A stretch of DNA of 64,000 bases from Apus apus (Eukaryota; Chordata; Aves; Apodiformes; Apodidae): the NCBI RefSeq assembly GCF_020740795.1, contig NC_067282.1, positions 169,352,274 to 169,416,273 of the forward strand. The letters are read 5' to 3'. The notes under the pieces were generated by a model. That model worked only from the letters and a program-made list of their open reading frames with translations, was not told the origin of the DNA and ran no database searches. Shown here one piece after another: positions 1 through 14,620 of this stretch. A program made the position numbers and the translations under genes. Position 1 is the first letter of the stretch, and every line of letters starts with the position of its first letter.

Positions 1-3000
1 CTGTAATTTTGTTTTGTGTGTGTGCCTTTATTCCTTTTTTTGTTTGTTTGTAACTAGAAATAGATATTACTACTGTTATTAAATGAACACGTACATATGA
101 GGAGCAATGGAGAATTTCACAGGCAAAATTAAAAAATTCGTAGACATGTTTCAAGTAGACAAAGTTCTCTTTCTGTCAGACATTTTGCATTGAAATAAAA
201 ATCAGACATGAAAGGAAAAGAAAGAAAGAAAAGCAAGAGAGATCAGAAAACGTGGGGTTTGTCAGCCAGATAGAAAATGGCTCTAATGGCTGTTTCTATG
301 GCAACTAAAAATGAATGGCTCTGAAGATAATTTTTTTTTTTTTCAGCAGGGACTTTAACATTTATGTCTACTGGCACACACTTCAAATGATATTCTCTGC
401 CCCAAACTCAAGCATGTAAAGATTCAATATCACCATCATATCATTTCACACAGATAACCTGCAACAACTTTCAAGGACAGGGTCTGACCCCTGGTAGAGT
501 CTCAGCTGCTCTGCCCTGAGCAGTGAATGAGATTAATTTAGTTTCTAGACTGAAGTTCATCATTGCCCACCCGTCCTTTAAGTATGTGAAAGCCAACTCA
601 GCAGTTTTTAACTCCTTGGAATTACATTCCCTTTCTCTAAGATTAGTTTATTACACATAATTGTTATGAGATTCACAATGTCTTTCCAAGAACAGTCAGA
701 GTTCTCCAGGAACTTGAAGTGGACACTGCCACAGAAAAAAAAGAGAGCTGCCCTTCTCCAACCCTTCCTTCCTTCTCCTGCCTGTACCTCCCTTCTATGT
801 GCCTGGGCAGATTTATGATATAGTTTACTCCAGCATCCCCCTGACCGGGCAGGATGGATGAGACTTTGCAAATTCTGGGTCCCTCTGTTCTACACAGTCC
901 CCCAAATCTTCTCTGTCCGCATTAACCCCCACCCTGCCCACCTTATCACAGAGTATGCAACCCCCTGCTCCATGCAATAGAAAACCTGGTAAGATACAAC
1001 ATGGCCACCCCATTCTTTAAGACTCTTTGAACTGGAAAAGAAAAACAACAAAACAAACCTGCACAAAAGAGTAATTATGTCTTGGAGCCACAAGAGCACT
1101 TTGTGTGATCTGTAAAAGACAAAGGACCAGGTGTTTTGTGGAGAGGAAGAAGCTGTTCTCCAGGGGTGACCAGCCATAATGAGAGTAGCTGCAAGTCCCT
1201 TTGCACTGCTTGGCACTCTCTTAATTAGCAATAAAGTCATAACCTGTGTAGACCATGGCAAACTGGGTCAGAGAAGCAGTCTGTCTTGAAATTTCCATGG
1301 TAAATAGAAGAAAGCTGACGTGAGGCCGTACAAGCCTTTGTGTGAGCAATGGGGGTGGAGGGGCTTGTGCACACAAGGGTTGGTGAAGGACAGAGTGACC
1401 TCTTTCAGAGGCAATTCTATTTATGCCAGTTCCAAACAGCTGTGAATCTATGGCCTTGCTTAGCACCTTAGCCTGCATTTTAGTTAATTAACATTTATTG
1501 TTTGGGGTTTTTTTCTGGAGGTTCTGATGCCATACCTGGTGAAATATAGCCCTTTTTGCAGCTACTTGTGCTATAAATGTGTTGAATAAAGGACTTCCTG
1601 AGGAGAGTGCCTTCAAGCTGTAGTGTTTTCATACCAGCTTGATATGCTGGTGCAAAATGCCCAGCGTCAAACTCAACAAGCTGATACAGAATTAAATCCT
1701 TAGGAAGCCCCATCTGGGACACAATTGCCTCGCACCAGACTTTATATGAGATGACCTCTCAGTGAACTACAATATCATGTGTTTCTTTAAGGTTTGTTTT
1801 CCATTGCTCAATAAAAAGTCCAACAGGGGAATCATTCACAATAGAAGCAAAAAAAAAGGAGAAGGGCATACAATGCAGTTCACTGGAAAGAGAATTAACT
1901 AGCTGTAAATCTCCTCTGCCTTTGCTGTGCAGCCGTCAGCTGCACAACGGTCGGAGGAACCAGCAGGAAGGGCAGGCTGGTTTTGAGAAGTAGGCAGCAA
2001 AAAGAACAGAGCTCTGTCAGTCTAAGACACAAAGCAATATAGTCTTGTATTGATTTTGATGTTCAGTGATGCAACCAGCTTCATTTTACACGTGAATCGT
2101 CCTGCCTTTACTTGGAAGCTGATGCAAAGGTTTTGAGGAAGATATGAAGTGCTATTTGGCTACAGGTTCAGTAAATTAGTGGATGTTGTCTGGAGTGTGA
2201 ACAGCAATCATAAACTACAGATGCTCACTCACGCTTCAGAGTGCAGATTTCTTTTGTTGCATTTAGAAAACTAAAACTCAATACAGAATTAGTGCTAGCA
2301 CCTTTTTCTTCATTTGCATTGACTTAGAGGGTCTCTGGAACATAATTATTTCTGGTCTAGCAAGCATGTACAAGGTGATTGTGTGTCACTGACTATTCTA
2401 CAGGGTTGTCCAGACTACAACTGCACAATGAGTGCATGAGCTGCAAAACTGTGGGCTGTGTGTTGACTGTCCCTGTCCAAAGAGCTGATTATGTCCCATT
2501 TGTGATACCCATATGCCAGAAGGTTCTCTGGAGGCTGCTCTATCTGTGTCTACACATTGCTTTAACCGAGGGAACCATCTCTAACTAGTGTCTGTCCATG
2601 CAGCATGTTGTAGTTGCCTACCAAAAGGCAAGGTTTTCAGTCCTGGTCCTGTCCTTGAGTTTTCAGTGTCAATGTCCTGTGATGTTTTACATATGCTCAT
2701 CACACAGGAGCACTTGGGGGAGGATATGTATGGAAGTGTACTACTTTGCATCCCTGCTGTAGCAGGTGGGCGCAAAATTCAACTCTATGGCATCTTTTTG
2801 GAGATGAAGGGGATTAAGATTAGCAGAGAGTGCATTTGATAGAGCAGAGTACATAAAAAATCCCTGCTGCAGTAGAATAGTTAATCTCTTCAGCAGCTGC
2901 ACTCAGTTTTGAAAGAAGCTGTGAAAACTCCAGACCTGGCAGGCATGGGAAAACCCAAGAGCAGGAAAATTTCCTTCTAATTCTAATATTTAAAGACTGG

Positions 3001-6000
3001 CTTTTTTGGCCATCCTGAACTCTAAAGCAAGTTATACTCCCTCAGAATTCTTCATTGTAGTTTGTATGTCTGTCTGGTTTCCTAATATCATGTTCTAACT
3101 ATGTTGTTGTAAATCTGGATATCCTTTCTATTTATATTCCTGTCTAATACTATTTTGAGTGCTTGTAAATTCATAGCTTGATTCTATTATAGCGACAGCG
3201 ATATTACAGTGAAAAGTAATTGAAAAATTAGCTCAGGAGAGGGAAATTTTATACTATATCTAGACTATCTACTGCAGTAGATGGCACTATAACTTCAGTC
3301 GAGTGAGCAACTCAGCTGAACTGGGATCTTACTAAATAAAGGGATTCTTTGTGCAGTTTTAAGCAACATTCCAGCAAAGGAAGGATCAGACCTTTGGCAT
3401 GCATCTGTGTTGTGGCCAAATTCCAGTTTTATATTTTTCAGGTCAAATTATTTCCTTAGGAAAACTATGAATCATGCATTTGCATAATAGTTTTTCCATC
3501 TGCTTGCATTTCTCCACTTGGGGACTTTTTTTTTTGTTCGTTTTAATATTTCACCTGAGAACATATACGTCTTGTTTTCTTTGTTAAATTCTGTGGAAAT
3601 CTTTGGGTTGCTATCAGCAACAGACAGCATAATGATCTAATCTTACTATCTTGTTAATACTAACTGAAACAATCATATCTTGCTATAAATGGGGAGGATC
3701 ACATCCTGGAATGATACTCATACCATAATTTGCACATTAATTTCATCTATCTGACCTAGAATCTGTATCTGACCCTATACCCATAACGTGGAGCACCTCA
3801 AAATTATTTACTGCTTGTGCTCTCATAATATCCCAAGAGGCAGGATAGCAATGTTACTCAAATTTCCAAGTAGAAAATCAAAGAACAGACCAAATAGCTT
3901 CACCTCATTCACACAGGAACTGTATTAAATGGAGACTTGCATTATATATGGAATATATCCATATCTCAGATACACAAAGAACACATTTTTGTTCTGTGTA
4001 TCCCATTTGAAGAAAATAATTCATATTCCTCTACACTGGTTTTTAGGTTGTTTTGGTGATTTGCAGAATGAAGCCTTGTGGTCTGCAGCAAATCTTGCTG
4101 TTAAGCCCTGTACTTTGGAAAAGGCCTTAAATACTGGAAATCTGAAAAAAATAACAAAAATTTTGGTTGCTTTAGACAAACTTAAGGCATTTGTAACTGT
4201 TACTGAGCCACTTCTTGTTGCTAATTTTTTCCAGTGCATTGAAAGAAAAACCCATAAAAAACCAGAGAGCTGTAAATAAATAAATTATTTGGCTTGATAA
4301 TGTATTTAAAAGAAAAGTTGAATCTCTCCAAGAGGCAGAAAAAGAAGTAGGAATATAAGAAAGCATAAGAGAGGCAAACCTTACCATGATGTATCGTTTT
4401 ATTGTCCACTGTTTATTGAAATACAGCTGTGGCAGCTACTGCATTCCATCAGGGTCATCACTTTCTTCAAGATAATTTTGGATATGTATGGACCTTTGTT
4501 TCTTCAGTAATATATATCCAAAATAAAACAAGATCTTGAGGTGTAAGGGTTGTCTTTTTTAGTGTTCAAGAAGAATACAGAAAGGGCTCTGATAGTTTTT
4601 ATTATATTTCATTGGTGTCTATATGACTATTCATCAGACCTATTAAGCTGCTTTTAGTACTTCCTATAATGTGAGGATATGTTTTCCTAGTATCAAAAAA
4701 TGAAAGAATTCAAAGACAACAAGAGCTGAATCAGGGAGATTCAGTCAGGGAGAACAAAATATTGTTGCCTTAGGAGTATTAGTAGTTTGGTAAAGAGCTC
4801 ACAAAGCCTTTCCAGGAGCTAAATCTTCTGTGAGTCAAGTTTGCACTAGGGTACACTAAATTGCCAGAATGAAAGCAGGGAGCACACTTTTCTGCAAACA
4901 AGGAAAATCTTTGAGAACTGTTATTCGCAATGTATGTTTTTCATAAGATGGATTTTTTTCCCTTACCTTGAAAAATAAGCCATCATGTAGGAAACCTCAA
5001 ATGAGCAACTCTTCAAGACAGAATTTGAAACAGTAATAGACAAGACAAATAACTGAAACACTGAAACAGCAAATCTAAATAAACAAGTGCAAACTGCAGA
5101 CACGTTTTTTATTGCTAAAAGAGTAGTTACCAAGGACTATTTTTAAATAAAAAGCACAGTACAAATTTTGAAGGAAATTAGTATCCACCGTGAAATACAG
5201 TAGAGAGAACTCATCTTTACAATCTTTACATTCACAGGTGTCTTCTCACTAGGGAATCTGTCTTAAAAATGAACCTAATGAGGGTTTTCATATACTTGAT
5301 GTGTGAAGTCTTTGTATAATTATTGGAAATTGTGTTCTATGTGAGACTGAGCTAACCTGCAGAGGAGCCTCACGCATGCCATTAACATTGGGCTGCTGAA
5401 TTAGATGCCTTAATTCAAACAGTGTGTCCTTCTTAAGCTGCTATATTTTTTTATATTTTTCTCTGAAACTTTCCATATGTAATACGTAAGTTGCTTATTG
5501 GATATTACATCATTAAATTACAAAGATGAAATAAAAGGATCAGAACCCTTAGCTCCAAGGCACTGCTTTAAGGAAAGTGTCTCTGAAAAGTTTATGGTTT
5601 AATATAAACCATTTATATGTATAAGTGAAAGAAGACTCTTGAAAATAAGTTCTTATAATAGTCATTAACTTTATAGGCAGAATGATTCTTTTCATCTGCC
5701 GATAACAGATTTATGAATTAAAGCAAGCTCACCATGGATGTACTCAACCTACTGTTTGATTCTACTTTGCCAGAATTATCTAAAGTCCTTAATTATTTCC
5801 ACAGGTGCCATGTGTGAGGTTAGGAAAATACTTGAAAAAAGGAAAAGTGGCTTCATCCTACCTCAAACCATGACATTTCCTCACAACCAATTCTGTATCA
5901 GTAGGCAATGTAACTGCCCTGCTTTTGACCCCTTGAACAATCTGGATGACTCAGGCTAGCAACTTTTCTTATGGGAAGGCTCATTTTTAAATGTTTATAT

Positions 6001-8319
6001 GATCTTTCTAAACACATCATTTGCACCTATCTTTTCAAACCCCTCAGAACTTACATTGCAGTTTGTTTCCTAAAAAAGAAACTCACACAGATAATGCCTA
6101 TCCCTGATACTCGCTTCTTTTCCAGTTCTTCAGCTTTCTCATCATCTGGGGCTGGAAAAATTTAGTCCATTATACTTCTTTTGCAGGAATGTAGCACCTA
6201 CGCAAAATGGGTATTGAACTGAGGCCTTAGGATTTAAAATGTTGGCTAAAAAGCTGGATTTGTGTACTGAGCTGCTATACACTCTTGACACAGTTTTAAT
6301 CTGACAATAGGTGAAATTTTCTACCTATATATGATCAGAGGAAATGTAGCCCATGTATCAAAATTAATATGATTATTCTTCCTATTATGGAGAGCAAACA
6401 CTTTCTCATACAGTCAAAGATGTTTCTTTATCTACAGTTACTATTTTTTAAAGTAGAATAAATTATAAATGGTTTATGTTGTATTTAGAGCAGAAACAAT
6501 AAGTTTATAATAATTCTTTGATTTCATATATTACCTGATACGTAACCATATTGACCATGAATGACATGGAAATTACTGGCATTTTTTGGTCATTTTTCTT
6601 ATATTTTTTTAGGGGAAAATCAACATTTAAGTCCTCAGTAAACGGCTATTTTCTTGTAGGCATGTTGATAAGCCAAGTGAAGGAATGTAAGAGGAAAACT
6701 TAAGAAATGAACAGAGGGAAGACTTCAGTGTGATGCTTTCATTTGGAGAAGGCAGTAATGGGCAATCATGTGGTTTATTGCATTTGTAATTTTTGGTGCC
6801 GTGCCAAAGTGATCAGAGTTGTCAACTGATCTTTTCCCAACTTCAAAAGCATCTCCCAAAAATCCTTTAGCCTTAATTGAAAGCACCTCATTCCTATGTT
6901 TTCCGGAAGCATGAAAAATGTAAAAATATTTATCTTAGGAAAAAAGTATTGTACAAATTATGCCTTACAGATAATTTGTTAGGATAACAGGATACTTGGT
7001 TGGAAAAAGGAGGTGATTATGTAAAAAACCTTTATGACTTACAGAATTCTCTGCACCGGAGTCAATTCTAGTAAATAAGCTTCTGCTTCTGTCTTATGCC
7101 GCGTCATTTTAATGCCTGTGGTGATGGAGGTGGAAAGAACATCAGGGAGAAATATTCTGAAGAAGCAGCAGACATTTCTGTTTGCTTTCAGACACCTTAG
7201 TTAATGCTCTTTCACCACAGAAGAACAGGTGTGAACTTTTAATTATTAGCTGGACCGCAAAATAGGCTAAGCAGATGGGAAATCTAAAGGAAAACTAGAA
7301 ACCAATACAATTATTCTAGTGACTTAGCAGCAGCGTTTGTAACTCATACAAACCTCAGGAAGCAAAAGGGCTTCTTGCTGAGATAAGAGACACAAATGGT
7401 TGATTAACAGAGGAATAAAAGGGGCACTTTTGCAGGAGGTAGGCGATACCTCTTCCAGTCACAGCAGAGTGCTTGAATTTCTTAAATGAGCTTTTGTTAT
7501 GTTCATGTTCACAAGCGGAATGCTTAATGTGGATAAGCTCTCTAATCACTGTGCAATCTGAAAGTTTATTTTTTCTGGAAAGGTCATTGGGAGAGCTCTT
7601 GAGAGACAGGATGAAAAGGGTGTGAACTCTCTGGAGTTGTAAACTGAGAGGGGGGTAAAAATCCTGTCCTTGTAGTGCAGAGGAAAGGAGCAAAAGAAGG
7701 AAGATGTACGCTAGAACAGTGGGGAATACAGCTAGAATGTTCAAGAGGCATTAAATGTCTTGGAGTCAGTGGGAGTTGTATGCTATCAGTGTCTGAAGCT
7801 GGCAACAGAGACTCTCAGGATTGCAATGAGTGCTATTTGACAGAGGAAAAGAAATCACCAGATGTTGTTTCTTCTGTCTTGCATTCATAATTCTTTTGTC
7901 TGTTCTGATTTATCTCTGGTTTATATCCTGTACTTTTACCCTTCTGTGTGTGAACAGGTACATCTCTACTCTAAATGCATTCTTAGTCATATATAGTGTG
8001 AACTTGCAGTTATGGTATCTAGAAAGACAGATTTTTTCCCCTAGCATTTTAGGGGAGGAAAAATACAACCTCAGTGTGTATTTTTAAACATAGTTTGTGA
8101 AAATATTTACACTCTGTGCATTGTTAGTTTGAATAGTTAAAATTATCACAGACGATGTAACTTCAAGGAAAAACAGGATATTCTATTGTTTTAACTGGCT
8201 TACATGAGGATGCATATTGTAGCAGTGTGCATATTATCTAATAGTTGATAGCAAAAGTCCCTAAACCCACTGAAAAAAATATTCTCTCTCTTTTTGTCTA
8301 TCCACTGCTTAGTCCTAGA
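1..8319. other. Intergenic AT-rich sequence, no gene seen
   Basis: Unique-looking AT-rich DNA. Open frames are short (longest 129 codons, minus strand, near 7.4-7.7 kb). None resembles a known protein, and none is flanked by a convincing promoter or exon set. No tRNA, rRNA or clear interspersed repeat was recognised by eye, though old degraded repeats could be missed. Confidence 0.6.
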
Positions 8320-8510
8320 ATTCCACGATTACATGATAAGGAACTGAAACTGGAAAGCTGCAGCCCAGCCTCCTGCTCCAAGCAGTGTAAACCATGAGAT
8401 CAGACCAGGTTACTCAGGGATTTTTCCAGTCAGGTCTTGAAAACACCCAAAGATAGAGACTGCACAGCATCTCTCGAAAACCTGTTGACTCTCCTCAGTG
8501 TGAAAAATGT
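8320..8510 (-). mobile_element. Old CR1 LINE 3'-end fragment
   Basis: Read on the plus strand, this is a degraded antisense CR1 3' region. It has the familiar order of a 'gcccagcctcctgctcc' block, then 'agaccaggttactcaggg', a 'ccagtcaggtcttgaa' block and 'agactgcacagcatctct'. It has lost the terminal short tail repeat and is much more diverged than the other copies, so it is probably an ancient insertion. Confidence 0.6.
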
Positions 8511-9180
8511 GTATGTATATACTGGTGTATGCCAGTGAGCCAATACTGTTCTTCAGGAAGATGTACAGGTCACAAGCATAAAAAAGGCTTCATGACTTTA
8601 TTTCAAAATATTCGTACCAGAACTTTTGAACTATGTTTGTTTTGTTTTGTTTTTTAACTGTGCCATATATATGTAAGTATATGTATTTGTGGAAGGTTGA
8701 AGGGAATGCAGAGGACTGCTGCTTAAACAGAGAACCTAAAAAATGCTCAGCTGGCTAACACCTAGACAAGTTTAATGTCTAAAAAAGGCCAAAAATTTGT
8801 ACATACAGGTGAGTATTTCATCATATGTAATACAAGAAACATCTGTGGCTTCAGGAAGTTCTGATTACAAAGCTGTCATAGCAGTATACACTAATCTATA
8901 TACTTAATGGAAATTTCAAGGAGAGAACACTGAACAGTTCTCACCCTCTGGAGCTGGGAAGTGATGTGAATCGCAATCCTTCAAAACCCCAGAGACAGCA
9001 ACTAATGACTCATGAGATTAGTTTAAAAATAGGGGGGTTAAAAATAGTAAATGTTCTTTTTGATGGTGTGCTAGTTATAAATCTGTATAGTTCACGTTTT
9101 CTGGCTACATAGACCTGAAATCTACTGAAAAATACAGCTACTTAAAAAGCAAACAAATAGCAACGGAGACTATTGTATAA
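8511..9180. other. Intergenic sequence, nothing recognised
   Basis: AT-rich unique-looking DNA between two CR1 copies. A T-rich run with 'tttgttttgtttt' lies near 8,640. No supported coding or RNA gene. Confidence 0.5.
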
Positions 9181-9814
9181 TCCAATGAAAGCCCAGAAAG
9201 CAAAGAGTATCCTGGGCTGCATCAAAGTAAGAGTGGCCAGCAGGTCAAGGGAGGTGATTCTCCCCCTCTGCTTTGGTGAGATCCCTCCTGGAATACTGTG
9301 TCCACCTGTGGAGCTTCCAACACGAGAAGGACGTGGAGTTGTTGGAGTGAGTCCAGAAGAGGGCCATGAAGATGATCAGAGGGCTGGAGCACCTCTCCTA
9401 TGAATGCAGGCTGAGAGAGTTGGGATTATTCAGCCTGGAGAGGAGAGATCTCCAGGGAGACCTTATAGCCACTTTCCAGTACATGAAGGGGGCTACAGGA
9501 AAGCTGGGAAGGGACTTTTTAGAAGGGCTTGTGGTAAGAGGACAAGGGGAAATGATTTTAAACTGAAAGAGGTAGATTTACATTGGATATTAGGAAGAAA
9601 TTCTTCACTGTGAGAGTGGTGAGACACTGAAACAGGTTGCCCAGGGAAGCTGTGGATGCCCTCTCCCTGGAAGTGTTCAAGGCCAGGTTGGATGAGGCTT
9701 TCAGCAACCTGGTCTAGTGGGAGGTGTCCCTGCCCATGCAGGGGGTTGGAACTAGATGATCTTTAAGGTCCTTTCCAGCTCAAACCATTCTATGATTCTG
9801 TGATTCTGTGATTC
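9181..9814 (+). mobile_element. CR1 LINE, 5'-truncated, with 3' tail
   Basis: Sense copy of the last part of CR1 ORF2 plus the 3' UTR. Recognisable blocks run in order: 'gtggccagcaggtcaaggga', 'actgtgtccacctgtgg', 'gatgatcagagggctggag', 'ttcagcctggagaggaga', 'attaggaagaaattcttcac', 'ggttgcccagg' and 'aactagatgatctttaaggt'. It ends in repeats of ATTCTATG/ATTCTGTG, the CR1-type tail. The reverse-transcriptase frame is broken, giving only short open pieces (66-76 codons), so this is a dead 5'-truncated insertion. Confidence 0.93.
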
Positions 9815-10810
9815 AGTGGAACTATGAGCTTGGCTTTATACTGACAAATAGGGCCTTTATGCTACAAAAGGGCTTGGGTAAGAGTCATACTCAGGAGTTT
9901 TAGACCAACCAGATCAACACCTTCTACAGCAGGATAATAATTAAACCTGCAAAACCTAAGGCATGAGTTTATGCTTTTTATTAACAGAAATTTCAGCTCA
10001 AGAGAGAATAAATGCTGAATTCCTGATCCTGCTCTATGGATCATCCCTCTTTCCTAAGTAATGTAGAGGGATCAGCATGAGAAGACAAATGCGTGTGACA
10101 TCGGCTGCCTGCTGCCCTGCCTGCCCTCGGAGCTCGCCTGACATCAGCGCTGTGTGCTGCAACTGTGCTTCTGACATACCGTCCTCTGCTCTGTCCTTGC
10201 AGTGCCCTTTGCACTGTGACTTGGTGGGGTTACTGGAAGACAGCCTTACAGATGTTTTCCTTAGTCCCTGCCCACACTCCAGAAACCATCTCAATTACAG
10301 AGTGTTTAGGAGTCCTCCAAAATACTTCTCATTTTTTTCGGGGCATAAAGGTTTTAGAGTGCTGGTGAAAGTCTTGTGACAAACCAAAGTCCTAACATCT
10401 TTCCTCAGCTATAATTTAAATTTTACTTAGTCAAAACTCCCACTGACTTCATTAAGTCTTTTGAGATTTGGCCCTATCACATCAGTACATTGCAATCAAC
10501 TATAAAAGCAGCAACAAAACTGAGTCCCAGAGAGTAACATCAGAATAACATACATTATTTCCATCCAAGTAAAAAGATCTTCTGGGATTTTCTTTTCTGG
10601 CCAAATCTAAAGCTAAACACATTACTCATCTATGCACAAGTCTGTTTGCTTTCCAAGCCAAAACACTAGAAAAACAGGAAATAATAAGATTGTGATATAT
10701 AAAACTAGGTTGCTCTGCTCTGTTAATTTGTCAAATCCACAAAATGTGTTTTCTATTAGCTTTGAAGTACAGGTTGAAATGCTTGGTGCATCTCTCTACC
10801 CATCAATTAG

Positions 10811-10840
10811 TCCATCCATTCATCCATCCATCCATTCATC
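10811..10840 (+). repeat. (CATC/CATT)n simple repeat
   Basis: About seven imperfect tetranucleotide units, CCAT with two CATT variants. It is a short microsatellite. Confidence 0.85.
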
Positions 10841-13800
10841 TTATTTTTTCTGAGAGGAGCAAACATTCAGCAGTTTTCAGCTATATAGCTTAGAACCTTT
10901 TGTTTAGAGAAACAACTGACATAAAAATTCAGATTGCTTTTTTGCTGACAAAACTATCCCTGTGAAAGGGAAGTAAAACAGAATCAAGAACCTCAGTCTT
11001 CAAAGTGCAGTTTTGCTGGTTGGTGCCAGCCTCAGCAGCTCAGCAGGCATAGTCCTTCCTAAAATCCTTCCTAAAGGCAGGTAAGAACAAGGGGAAGTTT
11101 GTGGAAAAATCCCATTGATTCCCAAGTGCAACGCATTTCTCCCTAAAAAGTAGCATTCACCCTTCCTTGCACACTCCTTAACTTGCATTCTCTCACCAAA
11201 CCTCCATGCAATAAAAAAACCATGTAGTTCTTTATTTTCTGACCATGTTTTCAGAACTGAATGAAATAATTTGGTGATTGGTGATTTTTTAAATGCTCTT
11301 AGAGAGGTCTTAAGAGTATGTATACTGCATTTCAGTCTTGGAAACTGTGGCAACTTTGGCATCCTGTGCTGAAAATGGAACTCCAAAAATTTACCATGGC
11401 TCTTTATTTTTGTAAATTAAAAATTTATAGATGTGGGAAGTGATAATCACTGAGTCTCAATACACTCAACCAGTTCCATTTTTAACAATTAATATTACTA
11501 TAAATACATAGGTATTTTTCACTTACACATGTATATTCATTGTGCCTGTAATGACTATATGTGAGAAATCAAAAAGTCCTGTTTTCTTGTAAATATATTA
11601 ATCCTAGATACAGAGCCCAGGAAACTGTAGTTGACATTTTCCTCTTAATTTCCTAAACATTTGAACAATACTAAACCTTGTTTAAGTGTAAAAATTACGT
11701 AGATCATGCTGTTCTAATAGAACCTTAACAGACAAGCAGATATATTTAAGCTAACTTTAGTATGACTCAAACACATACATGGTGATTTTAAAATAAAGGT
11801 AATTATGTCCATGTGCTACATCTGCTTAAGTGCATACCTTGTCCTATATTGAATTTGCTCAGGTAGGTAGACCTTTACTGGTGATGTAAGTGTCTGTGTC
11901 TGTTACCTGATCCAGTAATCTTTGGACATCACAATGTTCAGGAATTAAATCGTAAGAATCTTCTGTGAAATTGAGACTAAGTCAGGCAATTAAATGGCCA
12001 ATGCTAAACTAGTGGTCAAATGGTTTATCAGTTCCATGAAATTATTCCAATCAGACCATGTCTTCTTCCTGTGTGTTCCCTCCAAACTTTGTGTTTTATG
12101 ACAGAAAGGTGGAATTGCCACTTGATAGGTATGGATGATGGGGTAAAACACAAACCTTTGTATACTTTGTTGGCCTCCTGAATCCACAGAAATACAGGTC
12201 ATGTCTGGTGAATTTGTGTTTACAATAGACAAAGAAGAGATAGGAATTACTGCTAACATGCAGGTTGGGTGATTGCTGCTGGCAGTCTTTATAGAACCAA
12301 GTGAGTTCTAGGAATGCTGGATGTGTAAGGATTTTGCAATTAGGTGAAGCCAGAAAGTGTCATGACAGTGGAGAATGCATGGACTTTTTATCAGGACTAA
12401 CCTAATCTTTGTCCAGGAGAGCCACACATGTGAAACTGAAGCTAGATATAGTAGAACAAGCTACATTTTCATATATGAAGTAATTAGGTATTTAAGTCAT
12501 TGTGCCAAATTTCTCACTGGCATATACAGCCCTAGGTGCCTGTAAGCTTACACTACACACATCCTAGCCATGTAATCACTGCTAATAATGTTGCTAATTT
12601 TTAAATAACCGCTTAAAACATAAAACCAAATTTTGCAGCTGATGAATGTTGCTAAATGCCAGACACTTAGAAGAGTGTCCAACAGTGTTAAGCAATTCCA
12701 CATTTCTTCACAGAAGCAGAGTTGAAAGATAGAACCCATCAGAAAAGCCAAAATATGTCCAAAATTGTACCTAATTTCTGTGGCAGGAACATATTCTTTC
12801 AATGGTAATTGAGAAGGGCTCAAAAATGTTATTGCACTTTGACCTGGATTTTTCAAATCTGAAACATCTTATATTCATGATCACATCTGTTCTGAAGGCT
12901 GAAAGACCAGATCATCTGAAGGACTTTGGTACCTGCAGTAGACCATGAACACCAGCACCCAAAATTGCTGCACTTCAAACCAATGCTCAGATACAACCTC
13001 AGCTGGGATGTATCCAAAATCCTTGTCTTTCAAATGTCCTGAAGGCTCAGCCTCTGGACATGTGCAGAAGCACTTCAGTTTTGATGGGGCTCAGCAATTT
13101 ACTTTGTGTTTCATGCATGTACTATATGTACTTTGCCAGAATTAAGAAACAAGAGGTTCTCTGCCTAAGTGTCTTTGGTGATCTGCTCCAGGAGATCTCA
13201 AAGTCTCTCTCTATTATGCACCAGCAGGGACTGTCTCAGATGCTACAGATTCCACTTAAATCATGGTGTGGTTGGTGTGGCACAGTCACTCTTTTTATTC
13301 ACAGAGCGCCCCAGAGCTGCAGTTCTATCCTTTGCCTGGGAGCATTAACAACTCCTGTTTCACATCCTCCCGTTTCTTGCAGAGACTGGCTTAACCACTG
13401 ATCTGTGATTTACTCCACCTTCCAGCTGAATGTGTGCCCCTGTGAAGAAAATAATTAACAATTTTTGAGGCCTGAGGGAATACCCAGATGGAGCCTGGCT
13501 TTGTGACTGCAGCCCTCTTGCTGGTAGGCAGGATGCTACTGGTCTTCTGGCTGTTAATGAGCAATACAGGAGCCACAGTAAGGCCAGTATGGCAAGGGAA
13601 CCTGCCCTAGAGGCAGCTCCTGTGATACTGGAGAGAGACCAGTTCTCACCAGCTGCTGTTTCTCCAGACAGTGGCTGAGACTTGCCACTGGCAGCAGCAG
13701 GACAGCTGGAGGAAGCTGGGAAGGAGAACACTGGGAAGGGAGCCACCAGCAGCAACTGGAAGTAACTATAAGGAGGCAGAAGGCATATATGAGGCATAAG

Positions 13801-14504
13801 TGTGCCCACCTTCCTCCCCAACCCCCTGCTCTTTGCAGCCTCTGTGGCACAGACAGGAGTGTGGCCAGGGGTGCTGGCTAGGGAAGGATGGACATTAGAG
13901 ACTTGCATTTCAGGAAAGGCAAAATCAATGAAAACCACTTAGTACGGCACTGAATAAACCAAAAATATCTATTCTGGGAGCAGATGCTGGAGCTGAGGTG
14001 ACTGCCCTGTCACCTGGGCAGCACTCACCCTTTCGCTGGCATTTTTGCTGCTCATGGATGTTGCCTGCACAGTGAGGAGCTGAGCACTCGAGTGGTGAGC
14101 ACGCTGCACCAGCAAATCACGCTCTGCAGGCCTGCTCCTTAACTGAGGAACTGTCTGCTGATTATGCCAGCTTTGTGATTTATCACTTGCCAGGCTGAAT
14201 ACCCTCATTAACAGCCTTGTGTTCTCAGTGAGATGTTATGTGCTGGGGGAGTGGGAGTGTTCAGCTGAGTCCTCCTTCCCCATTCTTCATAAGCAGGCAG
14301 TCTCTTTATTCCCCCCATGCAAAGCAAACATTCAGCAATCAGAAGAAAAAAAGTCTAACTGTTGGGACAAATTATAAACTTCTGCAGCAAAAAGCCCAAT
14401 TAAGTCCAGTGACTGGATCTTTATTATAAGCTTTTCGCTCCAGGTTCATGCATGGGAGGTCTGGATTCATGTGGTGCATGAAACTGGGCAAAGGGGGCAC
14501 AGAG

Positions 14505-14620
14505 AATGAGGGATTAAATCAAAGGGAGGGTGGGGTGATTGAAACTGTGGGAGGGAAAAAGGAGTGGGAAGAAAGAAGGGAGGGGAGATAGGAGGGGTAC
14601 AGGCAGTTGAAGGATGGGAA
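14505..14620 (+). repeat. G-rich purine low-complexity stretch
   Basis: A purine-biased run with repeated GGG and GGGG tracts separated by 1-4 bases (for example 'gggagggtgggg' near 14,525 and 'gggaggggag' near 14,579), interrupted by a few pyrimidines. It has the spacing of possible G-quadruplexes, but no gene is nearby. Confidence 0.6.

Noticed and set aside
13360..13938. 192-codon minus-strand frame
   Set aside because: No recognisable domain or signal, no flanking splice signals that I trust, and several overlapping frames of similar length. GC-richer local composition explains it.
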